Below are positions 1-12,990 of a DNA stretch of 64,000 nt, in pieces. The notes beneath the pieces were generated by a model. The model was not told the origin of the DNA. It ran no database searches and worked only from the letters and a program-made list of their open reading frames with translations. Position 1 is the first letter of the stretch; each line of letters opens with the position of its first letter. Both the position numbers and the translations under genes were made by a program. Source of the DNA: Petrosia ficiformis (Eukaryota > Porifera > Demospongiae > Haplosclerida > Petrosiidae); assembly GCA_947044365.1 (NCBI GenBank), contig OX345648.1, positions 2,130,501 through 2,194,500 of the forward strand, given 5' to 3'.

Positions 1-900
1 GCAGGCCATCTTGAAGTTGTAAAACATTTAGTAGAAGGAAAAGGTTGTGATATCAATGTAAGGACTGACAATAACGAAACACCATACCATAGGGCATGCT
101 ATGCTGGTCATCTAGATGTAGTAAAGTACCTTTCAAACAATACGTTATGTTATGTTGACAGCAAATTCAAGAACGGATGGACAGCACTTCATTCGGCTGC
201 CGAAGCAGGCCATCTTGAAGTTGTAAAACATTTAGTAGAAAGAAAAGATTGTGAAATCAATGTGAGGACTGACAATAACGAAACACCATTACATGTGGCA
301 TGCTATGCTGGTCATCTAGGTGTGGTAGAATACCTTTCAAACAATGCTTTATGTGATGTTGACAGCAAATTAAGGAATGGATGGACGACACTTCATTCGG
401 CTGCCGAAGCAGGCCATCTTGAAGTTGTAAAACATTTAGTAGAAAGAAAAGATTGTGCTATCAATGTAAAGAGTGACGATCAAGTAACACCGTTACATGT
501 GGCATGCCAGGCTGGTCATCTAGATGTAGTAGTGTACCTTTCAAACAATACGTTATGTTATGTTGACAGCAAATTCAAGAACGGATGGACAGCACTTCAT
601 TCGGCTGCCGAAGCAGGCCATCTTGAAGTTGTAAAACATTTAGTAGAAAGAAAAGATTGTGAAATCAATGTGAGGACTGACAATAATGAAACACCATACC
701 ATAGGGCATGCTATGCTGGTCATCTAGATGTAGTAGAGTACCTTTCAAACAATGCATTATGTGATATTGACAGCAAATTAAAGAACGGATGGACGGCACT
801 TCATTCGGCTGCCGAAGCAGGCCATCTTGAAATTGTAAAACATTTGGTAGAAAGAAAAGGTTGTGATATCAATGTAAAGAGTGACGATCAAGTAACACCA
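1..900 (+). repeat. 204-bp tandem array encoding ankyrin repeats
   Basis: The motif GCAGGCCATCTTGAAGTTG (or a one-base variant) recurs at 1, 205, 409, 613 and 817, an exact 204-bp (68-codon) period covering two ankyrin repeats. Units are nearly identical, and the array runs off the left edge. Frame is kept throughout. Confidence 0.9.
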
Positions 901-3900
901 TTACATGTGGCATACCGAAATCATTGGAATGATGGAATTGATTTATTAATGAACAAACCTAGTTGTGATGTGAATGTACAGGATAGTGATGGTAATACAT
1001 TACTACATTTGGCATGTGAGAGAGATGACTACAGCATGGCAACATGGTTAATATCTCATCCCAAATGTGATATCAACATACTCAATAACAACAACAAGAA
1101 TCCCTTGCTTCTGGTAACTAGATCAAAGCAGAATTGGACTAATGATATTGTAGAACTCCTTATGAAGACCAACAAGTGTGATGTAAATATCCGAGATATA
1201 GATGGAAACAGTCCTTTGCATTACTTATGTGAGTGGAGTAACAAGTATGCCCTTCAATCACTAAAGTCACTTACAGATTCACCAGTATGTGATATTAATG
1301 CTGAAAATAATGAAGGAGTACGTCCGATTCATTTAGCTGCAAAACGTGGTAACCTTCAAGTTGTATACTATTTAGTTAACTGTGGATGTGATGCAGCTGC
1401 TAGAGATAAGAGTGGTAAAGCTCCTATGGATTATAGTACATCAACTAAAGTTAAAGACTTTCTCAGTAATGTAGTCTATGGAACTCCTTATATCCCAGGA
1501 AACAGTAAAGGTGAGTTGTATTTCATTCAACATTCATACACATTAATTCATTCTTTATTTCATCACAGATGAGGCACAGTTGTATCACAATATCAAACGT
1601 TATCAGGCACTAAGGCAAGATGGGTATACCATGTTAAAGGTTACTAAATGCATACTAACAGGACCACCTGGTGCTGGTAAGAGTACATTGAAGAAAAGAC
1701 TCCTAAATGAATCACTTGGAGACGGCTTGAGTACTGGAGTTGTCAGTGCAGCTGTACAAGTGGACTCGTTTCGTAAATTAGATCAACAAGGTGTTATTGT
1801 TCCTAATATAAATGAAGATTCCAATTTGGAATGGAGAAAACAGGATGTGGACGAGGAAGCTGTATTCTTGATAAATACTATTGCTGAGCCAATTAGTAAT
1901 ATAACTGACTCTGAGAATGACGAAACAAGTAGCACAGACTCTGAAAATGATGAAGGAAGTCATGATCTAGTCAGTGTATTAGTTGATACTGAAGAGCATA
2001 TAAAAATATCACAAAATGATGAAATTTCAACACCATTAATACACGAGAGAACAGAACAATATGAATTGAGAGTAAAGACACCTCCAGCTGCAGTTGAATG
2101 GATGGAAGAAGCCATTGAAGACCACAGAAGTAACAGTGACGAACATGAATTGCAATCTGAGATTGATGAAACCATTAAGCCAATGGAAGTAATATCACAT
2201 CTTCATGAAACATTAGAACAGGATAGTACAACACATGATGATGATCTCAAAACCAAAGCTATAGACGAAATATCAAAAACTGTTGAGAAAATTCCATCCA
2301 AAAAGAAACAACAGTACATTTCAAATACACAAAAAATTTCTAAAGACAACCATGCTGTTCTACAAATAATAGATACTGGTGGACAACCTGAGTTTCATGA
2401 AATGCTTCCTGCACTTATCACTGGTCCAGCTATAAACCTACTTGTCTTCAAACTCACAGAGGAGTTACAAGGTCGATACGAGATCACATATCGTTCATCA
2501 GATGGGAATTCAGAGCCTTATCTTACATCCCTTACTCACGAAGAAGTTATTTTTCGTTCTCTTTCCAGTATAGCATGTTTACGTTACAACACAGTTGGAT
2601 GGAATTTTGATCATGATGAGGTGCCTGTGAAAGATAATTCTAAACCTTCTGCCTTCGTCATAGCAACTCATCGAGACTGTGTAGATGATGAGAAAGTAGA
2701 CACAGTGAATGATCACTTGAAACACAGAATACAGACAAGTGCTGAGTTGTGTAATCTTATTCAGTTTTCTGCACCTGGTAAACCAGCATTTGCTATCGAT
2801 ACTACCAAAGACCAAAAAGAGATCGAGGACTTACGAAAGTCACTTCACAATGTCATTAACACAAAGTTCCAGGATATCAAGGTTCCAGTGTCATGGTGTG
2901 CATTGAGTTTAAAGCTGAAGAGACGAAAGCAATCGTTGTATACCTACCAAACATGCTTTAAACTAGCAAAAGAATCAGGAATAAAAGATGAAGATGACTT
3001 CAAAGCTGTTTTATGGTTCCTACATAACAGAGCAGGTACAATTATGTACTATCCCGATGTTAAAGGTTTGGAAGATATTATAATCACAAATATTCAACTT
3101 GTTTTCGATCGAATCACAGAGTTAATGACTAGCTGTTTCACATTCAAAAATGTTGATTTTTCAGCACTGGAAGAATTCGATACCATGGGTATGTTTACAG
3201 AATCGGATATTAGAGAGCTTTCCAAACGTAAAGGAGATCCCCTAACACCTAAACGTTTGGTTGCTCTATTAAAATACCTCCATATAGTTGCCGGTCCACT
3301 AAAAACTAAAGTTGGTCGCTCTACCAAGATATCATATTTCATGCCATGTGCTCTAAAACCAGCCAAAATAGAAAGTGAACATAGGAATGAGACTTCCACT
3401 CCTGCCCCATTACTAATCTGGTTTGAATGTGGATACTGTCCTGTTGGAGTGTATTGTTGTTTGGTGGTTTATCTTCTGAGCCTCTCAGAACAGACAGAGT
3501 TTAAATGGGAATTGGCTAATCCTCCACATTATCGAAATAAAATCACTTTCACAGTTGGTAAGCAATTTGATCGTGTAACAATTCTTAGTCGTGCTACATA
3601 CATTGAAGTGTGGATTGATCAAACTCCTGGATTGAAAGCAGTTCCATTGAAGACATTATGTCAACATATTCACACTATACTCAACGAGGGAATAAATGCC
3701 GTTACCCAAACTCTTCATTATTCTTATAACTCACGACATTATTTCGGGTTTCCATGTTGTTCATCATCTCCCCCCTCCTGGTGTCTACCTCCACATCCTG
3801 CTGTGTGTAAAGATGAAAAACCAGTGGCTGCCAGATGTGTTCTCAAAAAATGTGACACAATGGTATTAAAAGATAACCATTCTATCTGGTTTGAGCAGGT

Positions 3901-6427
3901 ATGTGAGAAGTGACATTTATAATATTATTAATTATCATCATTCATACATATCTATCACTCCAGTTGCATAATATTATATAGTTATTATTATAATATTAGG
4001 GGTAATAATTATATGGAGGTGTGTTTGAAATGTAATAATTCCTATCTATATTATTATTATGGCCTGAATACCCAACCTATGATATCATTCCATGACATAT
4101 AGTATGTAGTCATTCATTCAGAAATGTACTTAATGCTACAAAGCAATTTATATCACTAAAATTTTAAATACTGTATATGCTTAAAGAAACATCTCACCTG
4201 AATAAGCACCTGCCTTGTTTAGACGCGGGGGGTCAAAGCCAAAGAAACGGTAATAAACGCCTGACCTTAATTAAATGCCTGGGGGTGGCATGTGCAAACA
4301 CGTATGTGTTACAGAAAGTTGGGCAACTCTGTCTGCCCTCAGTTTACATTCATGGAAGTACATGTAACACAGTGGTGTAAACATGGTAGGTAATTATACG
4401 ATTGATAATGATGTATGGAAAATTTCAAATAGTTCCAAAATAGTTTGAGAACAAATGCCTACCTGGAATAAACGCCCATCTTGTTTTAAAGCTGGGTGCA
4501 GAGGTCAAAAAGAGAAATAAATGATCACATGTAGTTAGAAAATGATGTTAAGGGGTTGGTTCACTTGGTTGTTTAATGGGTGTAGCTGTGACATATAATT
4601 ATAATAATGTATGTATGACTTCATGAAAATCCTTTTGTGTATAATTGACTAGTAATGGATAAACTAATAAATAATAAATAGTTGAATTTCACACACACAA
4701 GAAAGAATCTTTTCTATAATTGTTTCCTATTTTGTTTATATATCATAGATTTTGTTTCCTCTGAAATTATTAACATGTTAATTACTATTCATTATATATT
4801 ACAGGTATCTCTATCAACTGAAGATACACTATCCACTTCTAATATAGACCAGTCTCATGATAGTATTCTGACTATGTCATTAGGTATGTGTTTCCCTGTG
4901 TCATGATAGATGTATTAATGTATGTATTAATATAGGCATTAATCTAGAGTAGGTGGAGCATTACCATGTGCTAATTTGTGATATTAATTGTGATATTCAT
5001 ATTTATGAATGATCACATACAATTGTACCAGTAATAGTAATTGATAGTACAAATATACCAGTAGGAGCAGTTGGTAGTACAAGGAGTGGTACTGTGTGAT
5101 GTCATACAACATATACTGTCACATGATACATGATATGTAGCACTACATAACAATTATCTTTCATACATTGCTTTGTTACCCTGATGAAGGCTAGAGTATC
5201 TAGTCTTTGTTGTGTATTCAATATGTCTAACAAGAAGGTCTCTCTGGGACTATTTCCAAACTCATCCATCACACCATTATACATATAATACTGATTAAAG
5301 GTGATAGAGTATGTAGTCAATTGAACCTTTAGCTCTGTTGGTAAATGAGAATGTCTCACATGATTAGTTAATTAATTGTTATAAAGTGTGACATCCAATA
5401 ACTATGAATATCATTAATGACCAGATACAAGGATACATGTACGAGACCTCCTCTTGATCTGCTTTTAAAATTAGAAATGAATGTCTGAATTAGTTCAGAT
5501 AAACATATATAATATATTAACATATGAAATGTGTGTATTATAAATATCTATTGATGTTATTATATAGGTACAGGTGATTTAAATGATGTGTGTAAAGCTG
5601 TGTCTGATTGTGTTGACTGGAATAGACTAGGTCTAGAATTGGGATTAAAATATTCAAGACTACAAAAGATAGAAATTAAAAGACTCAGAGATGTTCCAAG
5701 CTGTATGAGAGATATGATAGCAGCGTGGTTGATGAGGAAAGATAAAGTGATGAAGGAAGGCAGGCCTACATGGAAACAACTCATTCAAGCATTGAAGAAT
5801 ATCGGAGAAATTAGTTTGAGTGAGGAAATATCTTTGAACATTACAAAACAACAAAAGGTATCAAATCCAGTCGGAAGCCAAAAAAAGAAACGAAGAAGAG
5901 ATTTATCTACAAATGAAAACAGATCAGTAAAGAAAAGAAAGAAGGAAACGAAGAAGAGAAGAAAATCTTCAGATGCTGATAGTGATAATGAGGAGAGAGG
6001 AGACTACAAACAGACACACAGGTACAAGAAGAGGAAAATCATTTATAAAGAATCAGGAAGTGATTCTAGTGATAATGATGATGAGAAAGAAGAGATGACT
6101 AGTAAAGTGAAACGAAAGAGAATTGAATACAGTGATTCAGATTCTGAACTTGAGTATCAGTCCGATTACCATAGCAACCATACTGAAACACAAGAAGATA
6201 TATCTTATGAGAACAGAATAATCAAAAAGAGATCAAAGAGAAGAAAAGATAAACATGTATCCAGATCCAAGAAACAAAGAGATGAGAGATCTGCCGCTAG
6301 TAAAGTTAGTGGGAAGGGACCAGCTAGTGGAAAACCATATAAAAGAAAGAGAGTACCCAAATTCATCCACGATACATCCAACACCGAAAGTGAAGATGAT
6401 GATTCTGATTCAGAACCCAGTTCATAA
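1..6427 (+). CDS. ANK–Roc–COR–Death protein, alpha copy (5' end outside window)
   Basis: Exons: <1-1510, 1569-3898, 4805-4883, 5568-6427 (phases 1, 0, 1; 1592 codons visible). The frame is already open at base 1, so the gene starts upstream. Exon 1 encodes ankyrin repeats. Exon 2 begins with a P-loop (GPPGAGKST), then about 200 acidic, Ser/Thr-rich residues, a G3 motif (DTGGQPEF), a G4-like motif (ATHRD) and a COR-like region. Exon 4 opens with a Death domain (conserved WNRLG, AAWL and PTWKQL positions), then a Lys/Arg/Ser-rich tail with several nuclear-localisation-like clusters. The family is ROCO-type GTPases with protein-interaction repeats, resembling DAPK1 without the kinase. A role in death or innate signalling is inference only. 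The tail ends at TAA 6425; the gamma copy reads about six codons further because alpha lost 11 bp. Confidence 0.85.
1511..1568 (+). other. 58-bp phase-1 mini-intron in the alpha ANK–Roc gene
   Basis: GTGAGT at 1511 and TTTCATCACAG ending at 1568. Unspliced, the frame hits TGA at 1570-1572. Spliced, the codon AAA-G joins AT-GAG to read GNSKDEAQLYHN and the frame continues into the P-loop. The gamma copy has the same intron at 54 bp. Confidence 0.88.
3915..4770. repeat. Repeat-derived insertion in the second visible intron of the alpha gene
   Basis: The alpha intron 3899-4804 is 906 bp; the gamma intron 51241-51311 is only 71 bp, with matching ends. The extra DNA holds two related direct segments near 4197-4265 and 4456-4530 (both with a ...CTTGTTT... 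core, a GGTCAAA stretch and AATAAA(C/T)G). No coding potential seen; probably a fragmentary interspersed repeat. Confidence 0.55.
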
Positions 6428-6718
6428 AAGATAATAGGAATTTGTGTTGGTAAGTACATATGTATTATTATGTATATTATTAGTATTATGGGCCATTCCT
6501 ATGATTGCTTTCCATGAGGTTAAGGAAGTTGCAGGGTGGGCTCGATCAATTAATGGTCATAAATGAACACATTGCTTGAGATACAGTCTAAAGATCAGTA
6601 GGAAGAAAGCAGTTTGTAAAAACTGCAAGTAATTTTGGATTTCAGATAATAAAGTCATGATTAATGATGACACCACAAAGCAATCATAGGATAATTGTTT
6701 CTCCATAATCTTGTTTGT

Positions 6719-6807
6719 GAGTATGAACTATTAAAATGTATTATCAATATTATTATTATATAACAGTATTACAATATTGATAATACATGTTAACAGTTCA
6801 TACTCAC
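6719..6807. repeat. Inverted repeat (cruciform-prone) upstream of the MTRR remnant
   Basis: GAGTATGAACTATTAAAATG followed by TATTATCAATATT is mirrored about 30 bp later by AATATTGATAATACATG, ending GTTCATACTC. Equivalent inverted repeats lie at about 42590-42665 and 55058-55147. A second arm pair (ATATCACTTGTA / TACAAGTGATAT) follows in each copy. Confidence 0.6.
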
Positions 6808-7162
6808 ACGTATACATGTTATATCACTTGTATAATATATAACATATATAATCAATACATACCTGTTATATATATTAGACCTCATACAAGTGATATGATA
6901 TGTAAACAGTAAACACACTAACAAAACACAATACATAATTGTACTAGTTATTATATAAACAATATTAATAATTATTATTGATAATTAATACACACTGACA
7001 CAATACATACACTAGTTGATATAACAATACATAAACATTGTTAATATTATGAACTATCATACTATTACTGAAATAGTTTATATTCACTCAATACATATAC
7101 ACTAGTTGTTATATAAACACATAATTATCATTATGTCTGTTTCTTTATTTCTTCTCTTTCAG

Positions 7163-9414
7163 TTTAGTCAAACAGGAAATTGAAGACTCCTCGTTGACAA
7201 ATACTGTCCCAACTTTACCATTTAATGATTTTGAGAGTACACTGAGAGGATCTCTTGATGAGTCTTATCAGATGAAGTCTTTTAGTATCCCTGCTCTTCA
7301 ATATCCTTTTATCAATATTGAATTTAGTCAGGTAAGTCTTGATCATCTATCATTCCATTAATAATATCTTCCTTTTCATTATCATACAGGTTGATGTTCC
7401 TCAGGAATTTCCCTTTGTTGAATCAGTAAGAGGTACTACAATGTCACACTGTTTAGTTTCCATGGCAACAGTAAGCAACGGAAAGACTGCTCACTAGCTA
7501 TGATGCACAAAAAAAGACTTTACAATTTCATCTGTATTGGGAAGATCTGTGTATGTTACGATATGTGTGTATGTATGTGTGTATATGTGTATTTATGCAT
7601 GTATGTATGTATGTACATGTACATGTGTAATACTATGTATGTGTGTATGAATATACATTATTTGTGTGTTTACTATATAAATGTTTCATTGATATTTTTC
7701 ATTGATATTTAGACATAAAATGAATATTATTTTCAATATAATTGAACTTCCTAATATAAGCTGTCATAACAGGAGGTAAGTCCTAAACTAAACCACAACT
7801 ATTCTCTCATACTTTCTTTAACTTCAGACCAGGTCTGTGTACTGGGTTGTTAGATAGCCTCTCCTAAGATGTTCCTGTATCCCGGTTTTCCCTCGATTGA
7901 AAAACCCATTCAATCTATCAGCTAATCCCCGATAGGACCTGGTACAGGAATATCCCCCTTCATGGGGTTCCTAGAACATTGGTAAGTGATTAATTACCTA
8001 ATCAATCATCTGGTATATTTTAAACCTGTTTCCATGGAGATGTACGTATTTTCTTTACTCAGAGATACTCTTATAAGCGTTCTGGTGTAGTTATTGGGAA
8101 GGCATGGTTGTTCTTTGGCTGTTTACATCCGTACAAAGATAATATATATACATGTAAGTATGTCTGTATTACTAGAGAATAATGTATATGAAACTTGCTA
8201 TTATTTTAACATAGAGAGAAGCTAAAGTCCTATTTGGATTCCAGAGTTGTTATTTGTCTGGAGCCTAAAGTTTACGAAGGAACAGAAGAGGTAAGATATC
8301 AATGTTGAAGTTTGTAATTTTATAAATTCCTGCTAAGAAAGGAAGTTCCGCCTACTTAATAGAATACTATGTTTAACTGCAATTCACTGGATCTTGTATG
8401 TACCACACCCCAAATTACTGTAGATTACAAGGGTATACCAATGTGGTGGTGGCAGGCATGTTGACATTCTGTTGTTCAAATGCCCATGCTTTGTTGGATG
8501 TGGTCGGGTGACATTACTTTGAAGTTAGCTTAGGGCACTTACATGTAAAAAAGTAAAAGGGGATTAGAATAGCATGTTGATATACATTTGTATAAACTTG
8601 CTTTGTAGTTTGGTCTAGTGAGAGAATGGAATGTTGGGGAAAAAAGTGTTTGCGCTCACTCTAGTGTGTTTGCAACTGTTACATTGCTTCAAGTAGATGA
8701 AGAAAGTTGCAAATTACCTGTATTCAGTTTTAACGAAGGCTTTGACTTTGATGAGATACTCAGTCACACCCCACAATCAGTATAGATAATTATTATCTCC
8801 ATGGTGGGTGTGGTTGTAATGATTATAATTATTATTAACCCTTGCCTGCATAGGCAGAGCAGAGGGTTACTGTAATCAGGTTTTCTGTCTGTCTTTTATC
8901 AAAATTTCTGGACAACTATATAGCAACATTGAGACTTTGATCAAGCTACCAAAACATATGAAATTATACAAGGATCAAAATAAAAGACAGACATTTTCTA
9001 AAACCCTTTTGTTATAAAGTTATGACAATCATGATTGTCGTTTCATCATTTTTCAGAAGACTTCTGGTAGCAAATGAGTACATGGAAACATAACTCTATC
9101 GCTGTCGAATCACAGCAAGTGTATTCATTAAAGTTAATTGTTTTAATGGCCCTGTAAGCACTAGAGCACACTAGTGCACTAACATTTATCCTTCCAGTTA
9201 ATTATAGTGTACAGTTGATAGGGCCTGAATCTTATGACTAGATATGAGACCCTATGTTACTTACTATTAGTATCACGATAAACTGTTAACAATCATTAGG
9301 ATAGTGACACACAAACAATATTCAATATTTCATTATACAGGTAATTTAATTGTGAATGAAATTATTAATGAGTTACAAGAAAATGGCTGGCATGTCCTTG
9401 ATGTGTGGATTTGA
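7163..9414 (+). pseudogene. MTRR-like diflavin reductase remnant, alpha copy
   Basis: Exons resemble methionine synthase reductase, which reactivates cobalamin-dependent methionine synthase. Linker exon 7163-7331 (motif NDFESTL, ending NIEFSQ) is followed by about 7391-7497 (VDVPQEFPFVESVR), which runs into a stop. An FNR/NADPH exon at 7828-7981 still reads PGLCTG, but a TAA follows and a deletion removes the start of the conserved GPGTG stretch. An exon at about 8082-8153 reads GKAWLFFGC.HPYKDNIY. About 8215-8291 reads KLKSYLDSRVV. The last exon, 9341-9414, reads ELQENGWHVLDVWI then stop, matching the DVW end of diflavin reductases. The N-terminal flavodoxin exons are absent. Family choice rests on the CTG(W) motif, the DFES linker and the WLFFGC motif. 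Confidence 0.75.
8838..9115 (+). repeat. Interspersed repeat beginning CCTTGCCTGCATAGGCAG
   Basis: The same sequence (GCAGAGCAGAGGGTTAC, then a CTGTCTGTC tract and CTTTTGTTATAAAGTTATGA) recurs at about 41274-41530 and 57187-57440, and inverted at 31720-31905 and 59985-60175. A relative begins at 29884. No coding potential. Boundaries are approximate. Confidence 0.6.
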
Positions 9415-10006
9415 ATACATGATACTTCTGATTCAGAACCCAGTTCAAAGAGGCATAAAAGGAATAGGAATTTGTGTTGGTAAGTACATACGTGTATGTA
9501 TTTTAGTGGGCGATATCACCATTTTCAATATTGATAATATATATTTATTAATATCATGAAAATATATATATATATATTAACAATGGGTGGGTTTTCTTAA
9601 AGTGTCAGTTTAACTGTTGGTGAGGTGTTTAAGTAATGCACAATAGTAAGATTAAAGTTGAATTAAAGACCGACATATTGACTTTTTCATCCACCAATAT
9701 ACTGAATTTGTCAGTTAATTAAAAATACCGATATACATGTACATGTGTAATATCGTTTAATAAATATAAATATAAAATTTACTACAACCGGTATATCACC
9801 CACCCCCTAATGTATTATTATCCATTAGTATCATATACTCTTATTAGTATTATGAATCATAATTATACTATACTTCATAATACTAATAATATATAATGTA
9901 TTGAGTATGAACTACCAAATAGTGGGGAATTTTGACAAAACATACATTGTAACGTGTGGAATTATGTTTGCCTAACCACACCTACATAAATCATGTCTCG
10001 TTATAG

Positions 10007-10133
10007 TTTAAAATCAATGATAAGAGGTGATGATGTTTATCATGATGTATGGAATACAGCTAGAGGAGAGAGATTGTCATGTCAATGGGAGAGAAGTAAC
10101 CTTCATGACATATTTGAAAATGGTGAAATATGA
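10007..10133 (+). pseudogene. Isolated exon with a HIRAN-like motif
   Basis: After an acceptor TTATAG the frame reads IRGDDVYHDVWNTARGERLS, then CQWERSN..DIFENG and a stop at 10131. The spacing VY.DVW – GE.L.C – E..N..D.F resembles a HIRAN-like domain seen in many invertebrate proteins; that match is from memory. No donor or partner exons were found, and the gamma counterpart (57954) is truncated, so it is probably a relic. Confidence 0.35.
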
Positions 10134-10879
10134 AAATAACAGTCGGACATCAGACAATTTCTGGCCATTTAGCCTGTTTGCCTGAGAAAATCTCACTTCA
10201 CTAAGACATTTCATCCTAGCAAAAAAATAAATATGACAAAAAGAATGAAATTTAAAGGAATGCTCTCACAGGAATAGTAAACAATCTAGAATTCAATTTT
10301 CAAATCTGATGATTTTATCATGTGGCTGGAGTAATAGTTTTACTCTAAAAGTTGCAGTCAGACCAAAATTTGAAAGTGTCTGTTCAAAAATCACTTTGTT
10401 TAGACGTGTTGTCCTAGCAAATTTATACTCTTATTTCCACCTCTGCTCAGTCTCACACATTACCAGATATTACCATGTGCATGCATGCAAGTTAATTGGA
10501 AGGTATGAATATAATTATAATTTCATGATTTTGAAGTAGTTGCTCATGAAAAACATGAAAAATAGCACCTCATAACAATTCCCTGTTATACATGTATATC
10601 AATTATATAACACTATTACAATACATGTCATACTCACACAATACATAATTACATATACATTATTTACATGTTATATCACTTGTATAATATATAAATATTA
10701 GAACTCATACAAGTGATGAGATATGTAAACACAATACATAATTGTACTAGTTATTATATAAACAATATTAATATTATTGATACAGTATTGAATAGTACAC
10801 ACTAACACAATACATACACTAGCTGTTATATAAACACATAATTATCATTATGTATGTTTCTTTATTTCTTCTCTTTCAG

Positions 10880-10985
10880 TTTCATTCTCTAATACATCTT
10901 CTACTACTTCATCATCTTCTTTACTGAACTCACTGCTTTCTATAACAACATCTTGTCCATCTTTGGTTCTTTCTCTACCATGCAA
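10880..10985 (-). pseudogene. Scrap of the 132-codon gene's last exon, alpha unit
   Basis: On the minus strand this matches the acidic end of the gene at 25204-26080 (a D-D-E-V-V-E-D-V stretch) but continues past VEDV into LENETEREEIK, which the 25-kb gene does not have. The rest of the gene is missing. Confidence 0.55.
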
Positions 10986-11099
10986 GCAATCAGGGGCTAT
11001 GCTTTATTGGAATAAAGTTAAGAAACATCTCATATCTGAAGTATATACTACTTCAATTCAAGCATGGGCTAAATGTGACAATTATATATACATGTTAAT

Positions 11100-12990
11100 T
11101 ATAATTAACATGTTATGTCTCTGAATGTTTATTTATTAGACTTGTTTAGCAGTCTGAATATTTTTGACTGAAAATTAAAATTATTTTTTGCTAACAGTGA
11201 CAAATTGTGTTGGTCAATTTCATTTAAAGTTTATTGTTTAGTTGTATATTTATTCTATTGCTTCAGTCAGTGACAACTTTCATTGTTTCATTAATCATAA
11301 TTATTATCAATTTCAGAATATTTTTTTACTTATTTTTACATCACATGATTGAATTATTAATTATATGGTTCACTATAACTCAGTATATAAACAAAAGTAA
11401 TATTGCATGTACCTTTTACATGTACTTGATATTTCTACTTTTTTATGGCGTTTAATTAGAATGGGAGTATCACTGTAAAAATGAATAGGTTATTTTAACA
11501 CTCATTTGGTTACATGAGTTTCAATTCCTCCAGAGACTATATTAATCAATGCTGCTTTCTTGTCTAGTTAGGTAATGTTTGATTTTGATCTATAATGATT
11601 AGTATATAAAGTACATGCCATAATAAGAATGATACATAACATGTGCTGACTTTTCAAATATCTATGGAGTACATCACATTATTTGCTATTATAAGTACAA
11701 CTTCATATGTACATATTTATATTAATTAATTACTCTGGAACGAGCAAGTAGCATCTGTTGTTTTCACACTGCAGGTTGTACCAACATACTATGCTACTTA
11801 TATAGCTACATTGTATTAATGTGTTTGTTACCATATGCCTTGTTATGACTTGTACTTTATATATAGGTCAAGATCAAATGAATTGTGCATGACTTGTAAA
11901 TATTAGCTAGCAAATCATCTTAGAGGATAATATAATTGCATCGAAACTCCTGTAACCAACTGAAGGTTTAAAATAACTTATTACTTTTTACAGTGTACAG
12001 AACAGTTTTATGTTTTTTGCTTCAATCACATGCATGAAATTAAATAGGTGGAACTATAAAGTGCATCATGGCAGAATAAGCTTAGAGCGAGCTTGATGTT
12101 GTAGTAGCCACTACTTCAATTGTACTTGACTTCAAGCTTTGATTTGATAGCGATAGCCTTCAAACAAGATAAGTTGTGTTTCCAACTTTCCATGCTCTCT
12201 TTAGCTACCAGAAGTCTTAAGAAAGTGATCAAATGGAGAGTTGTAAAACTTGCCAGAACGCAAGCAATTGCATACACAACATATATTGTATGCCAACTGC
12301 AAAAACATATGGTTATAATAACTCACTCACTTATTGGCAAGTACACACTGGGGGAAGAAAAGTGCTCATACCATAATGTTTAGAAATAGCATCACTGGAG
12401 TGTTAGCCATATTTTCATTGAAACTCTGGTCTTGTGTACAGTAAATGTGATAGAATTGTGTAAATAATTTTGTAAGGGGGGATATCTTCAAACTTAACAT
12501 CTTGAGTACATTGATTGTAACTAACTGCAATCCACTTTTGATTGTTAAAAAAAACAACAAACATTCACCCTTCTTTTGACAGTGCAGTTGCAAAAGAATA
12601 CTGTAAATTTAAATTGTCATGATGCTGGTTGTAGCTACATGCATGCTGACGCCATTACAACAGGTACATCAATTAATTGAAGCACATATAGTTAGTTGTC
12701 TTTATTGCCAAAATGGTGTTTCTTGGCAAATTTAATTGAAGTTTTCATGAAATTTCAACCATTTGTTGACAGTTACTTTGAAGTTTTATAAGTGACATGA
12801 AATGCCATTACTATACTGTCACTATAAACCTTGTACTTCATAAATCATTTGAGAAGTATGAAAAATAATCACCAATTATATAATTATAATATATACAACT
12901 GAACGGAGACGGCATCATATATATTTACAGCAACAACACAGACTATTAGAATCAAGAAACAAGATGCATGAATATTACTACACATGATTA
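11100..12990. repeat. Duplicated non-coding block, alpha copy
   Basis: About 1.9 kb of AT-rich DNA recurring nearly collinearly at 30530-32690 and 59085-60910. No exon-like frames conserved between the three copies were found. Unlike the other two, this copy lacks a ~190-bp repeat insertion (the intact junction is at about 12259). Confidence 0.7.
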
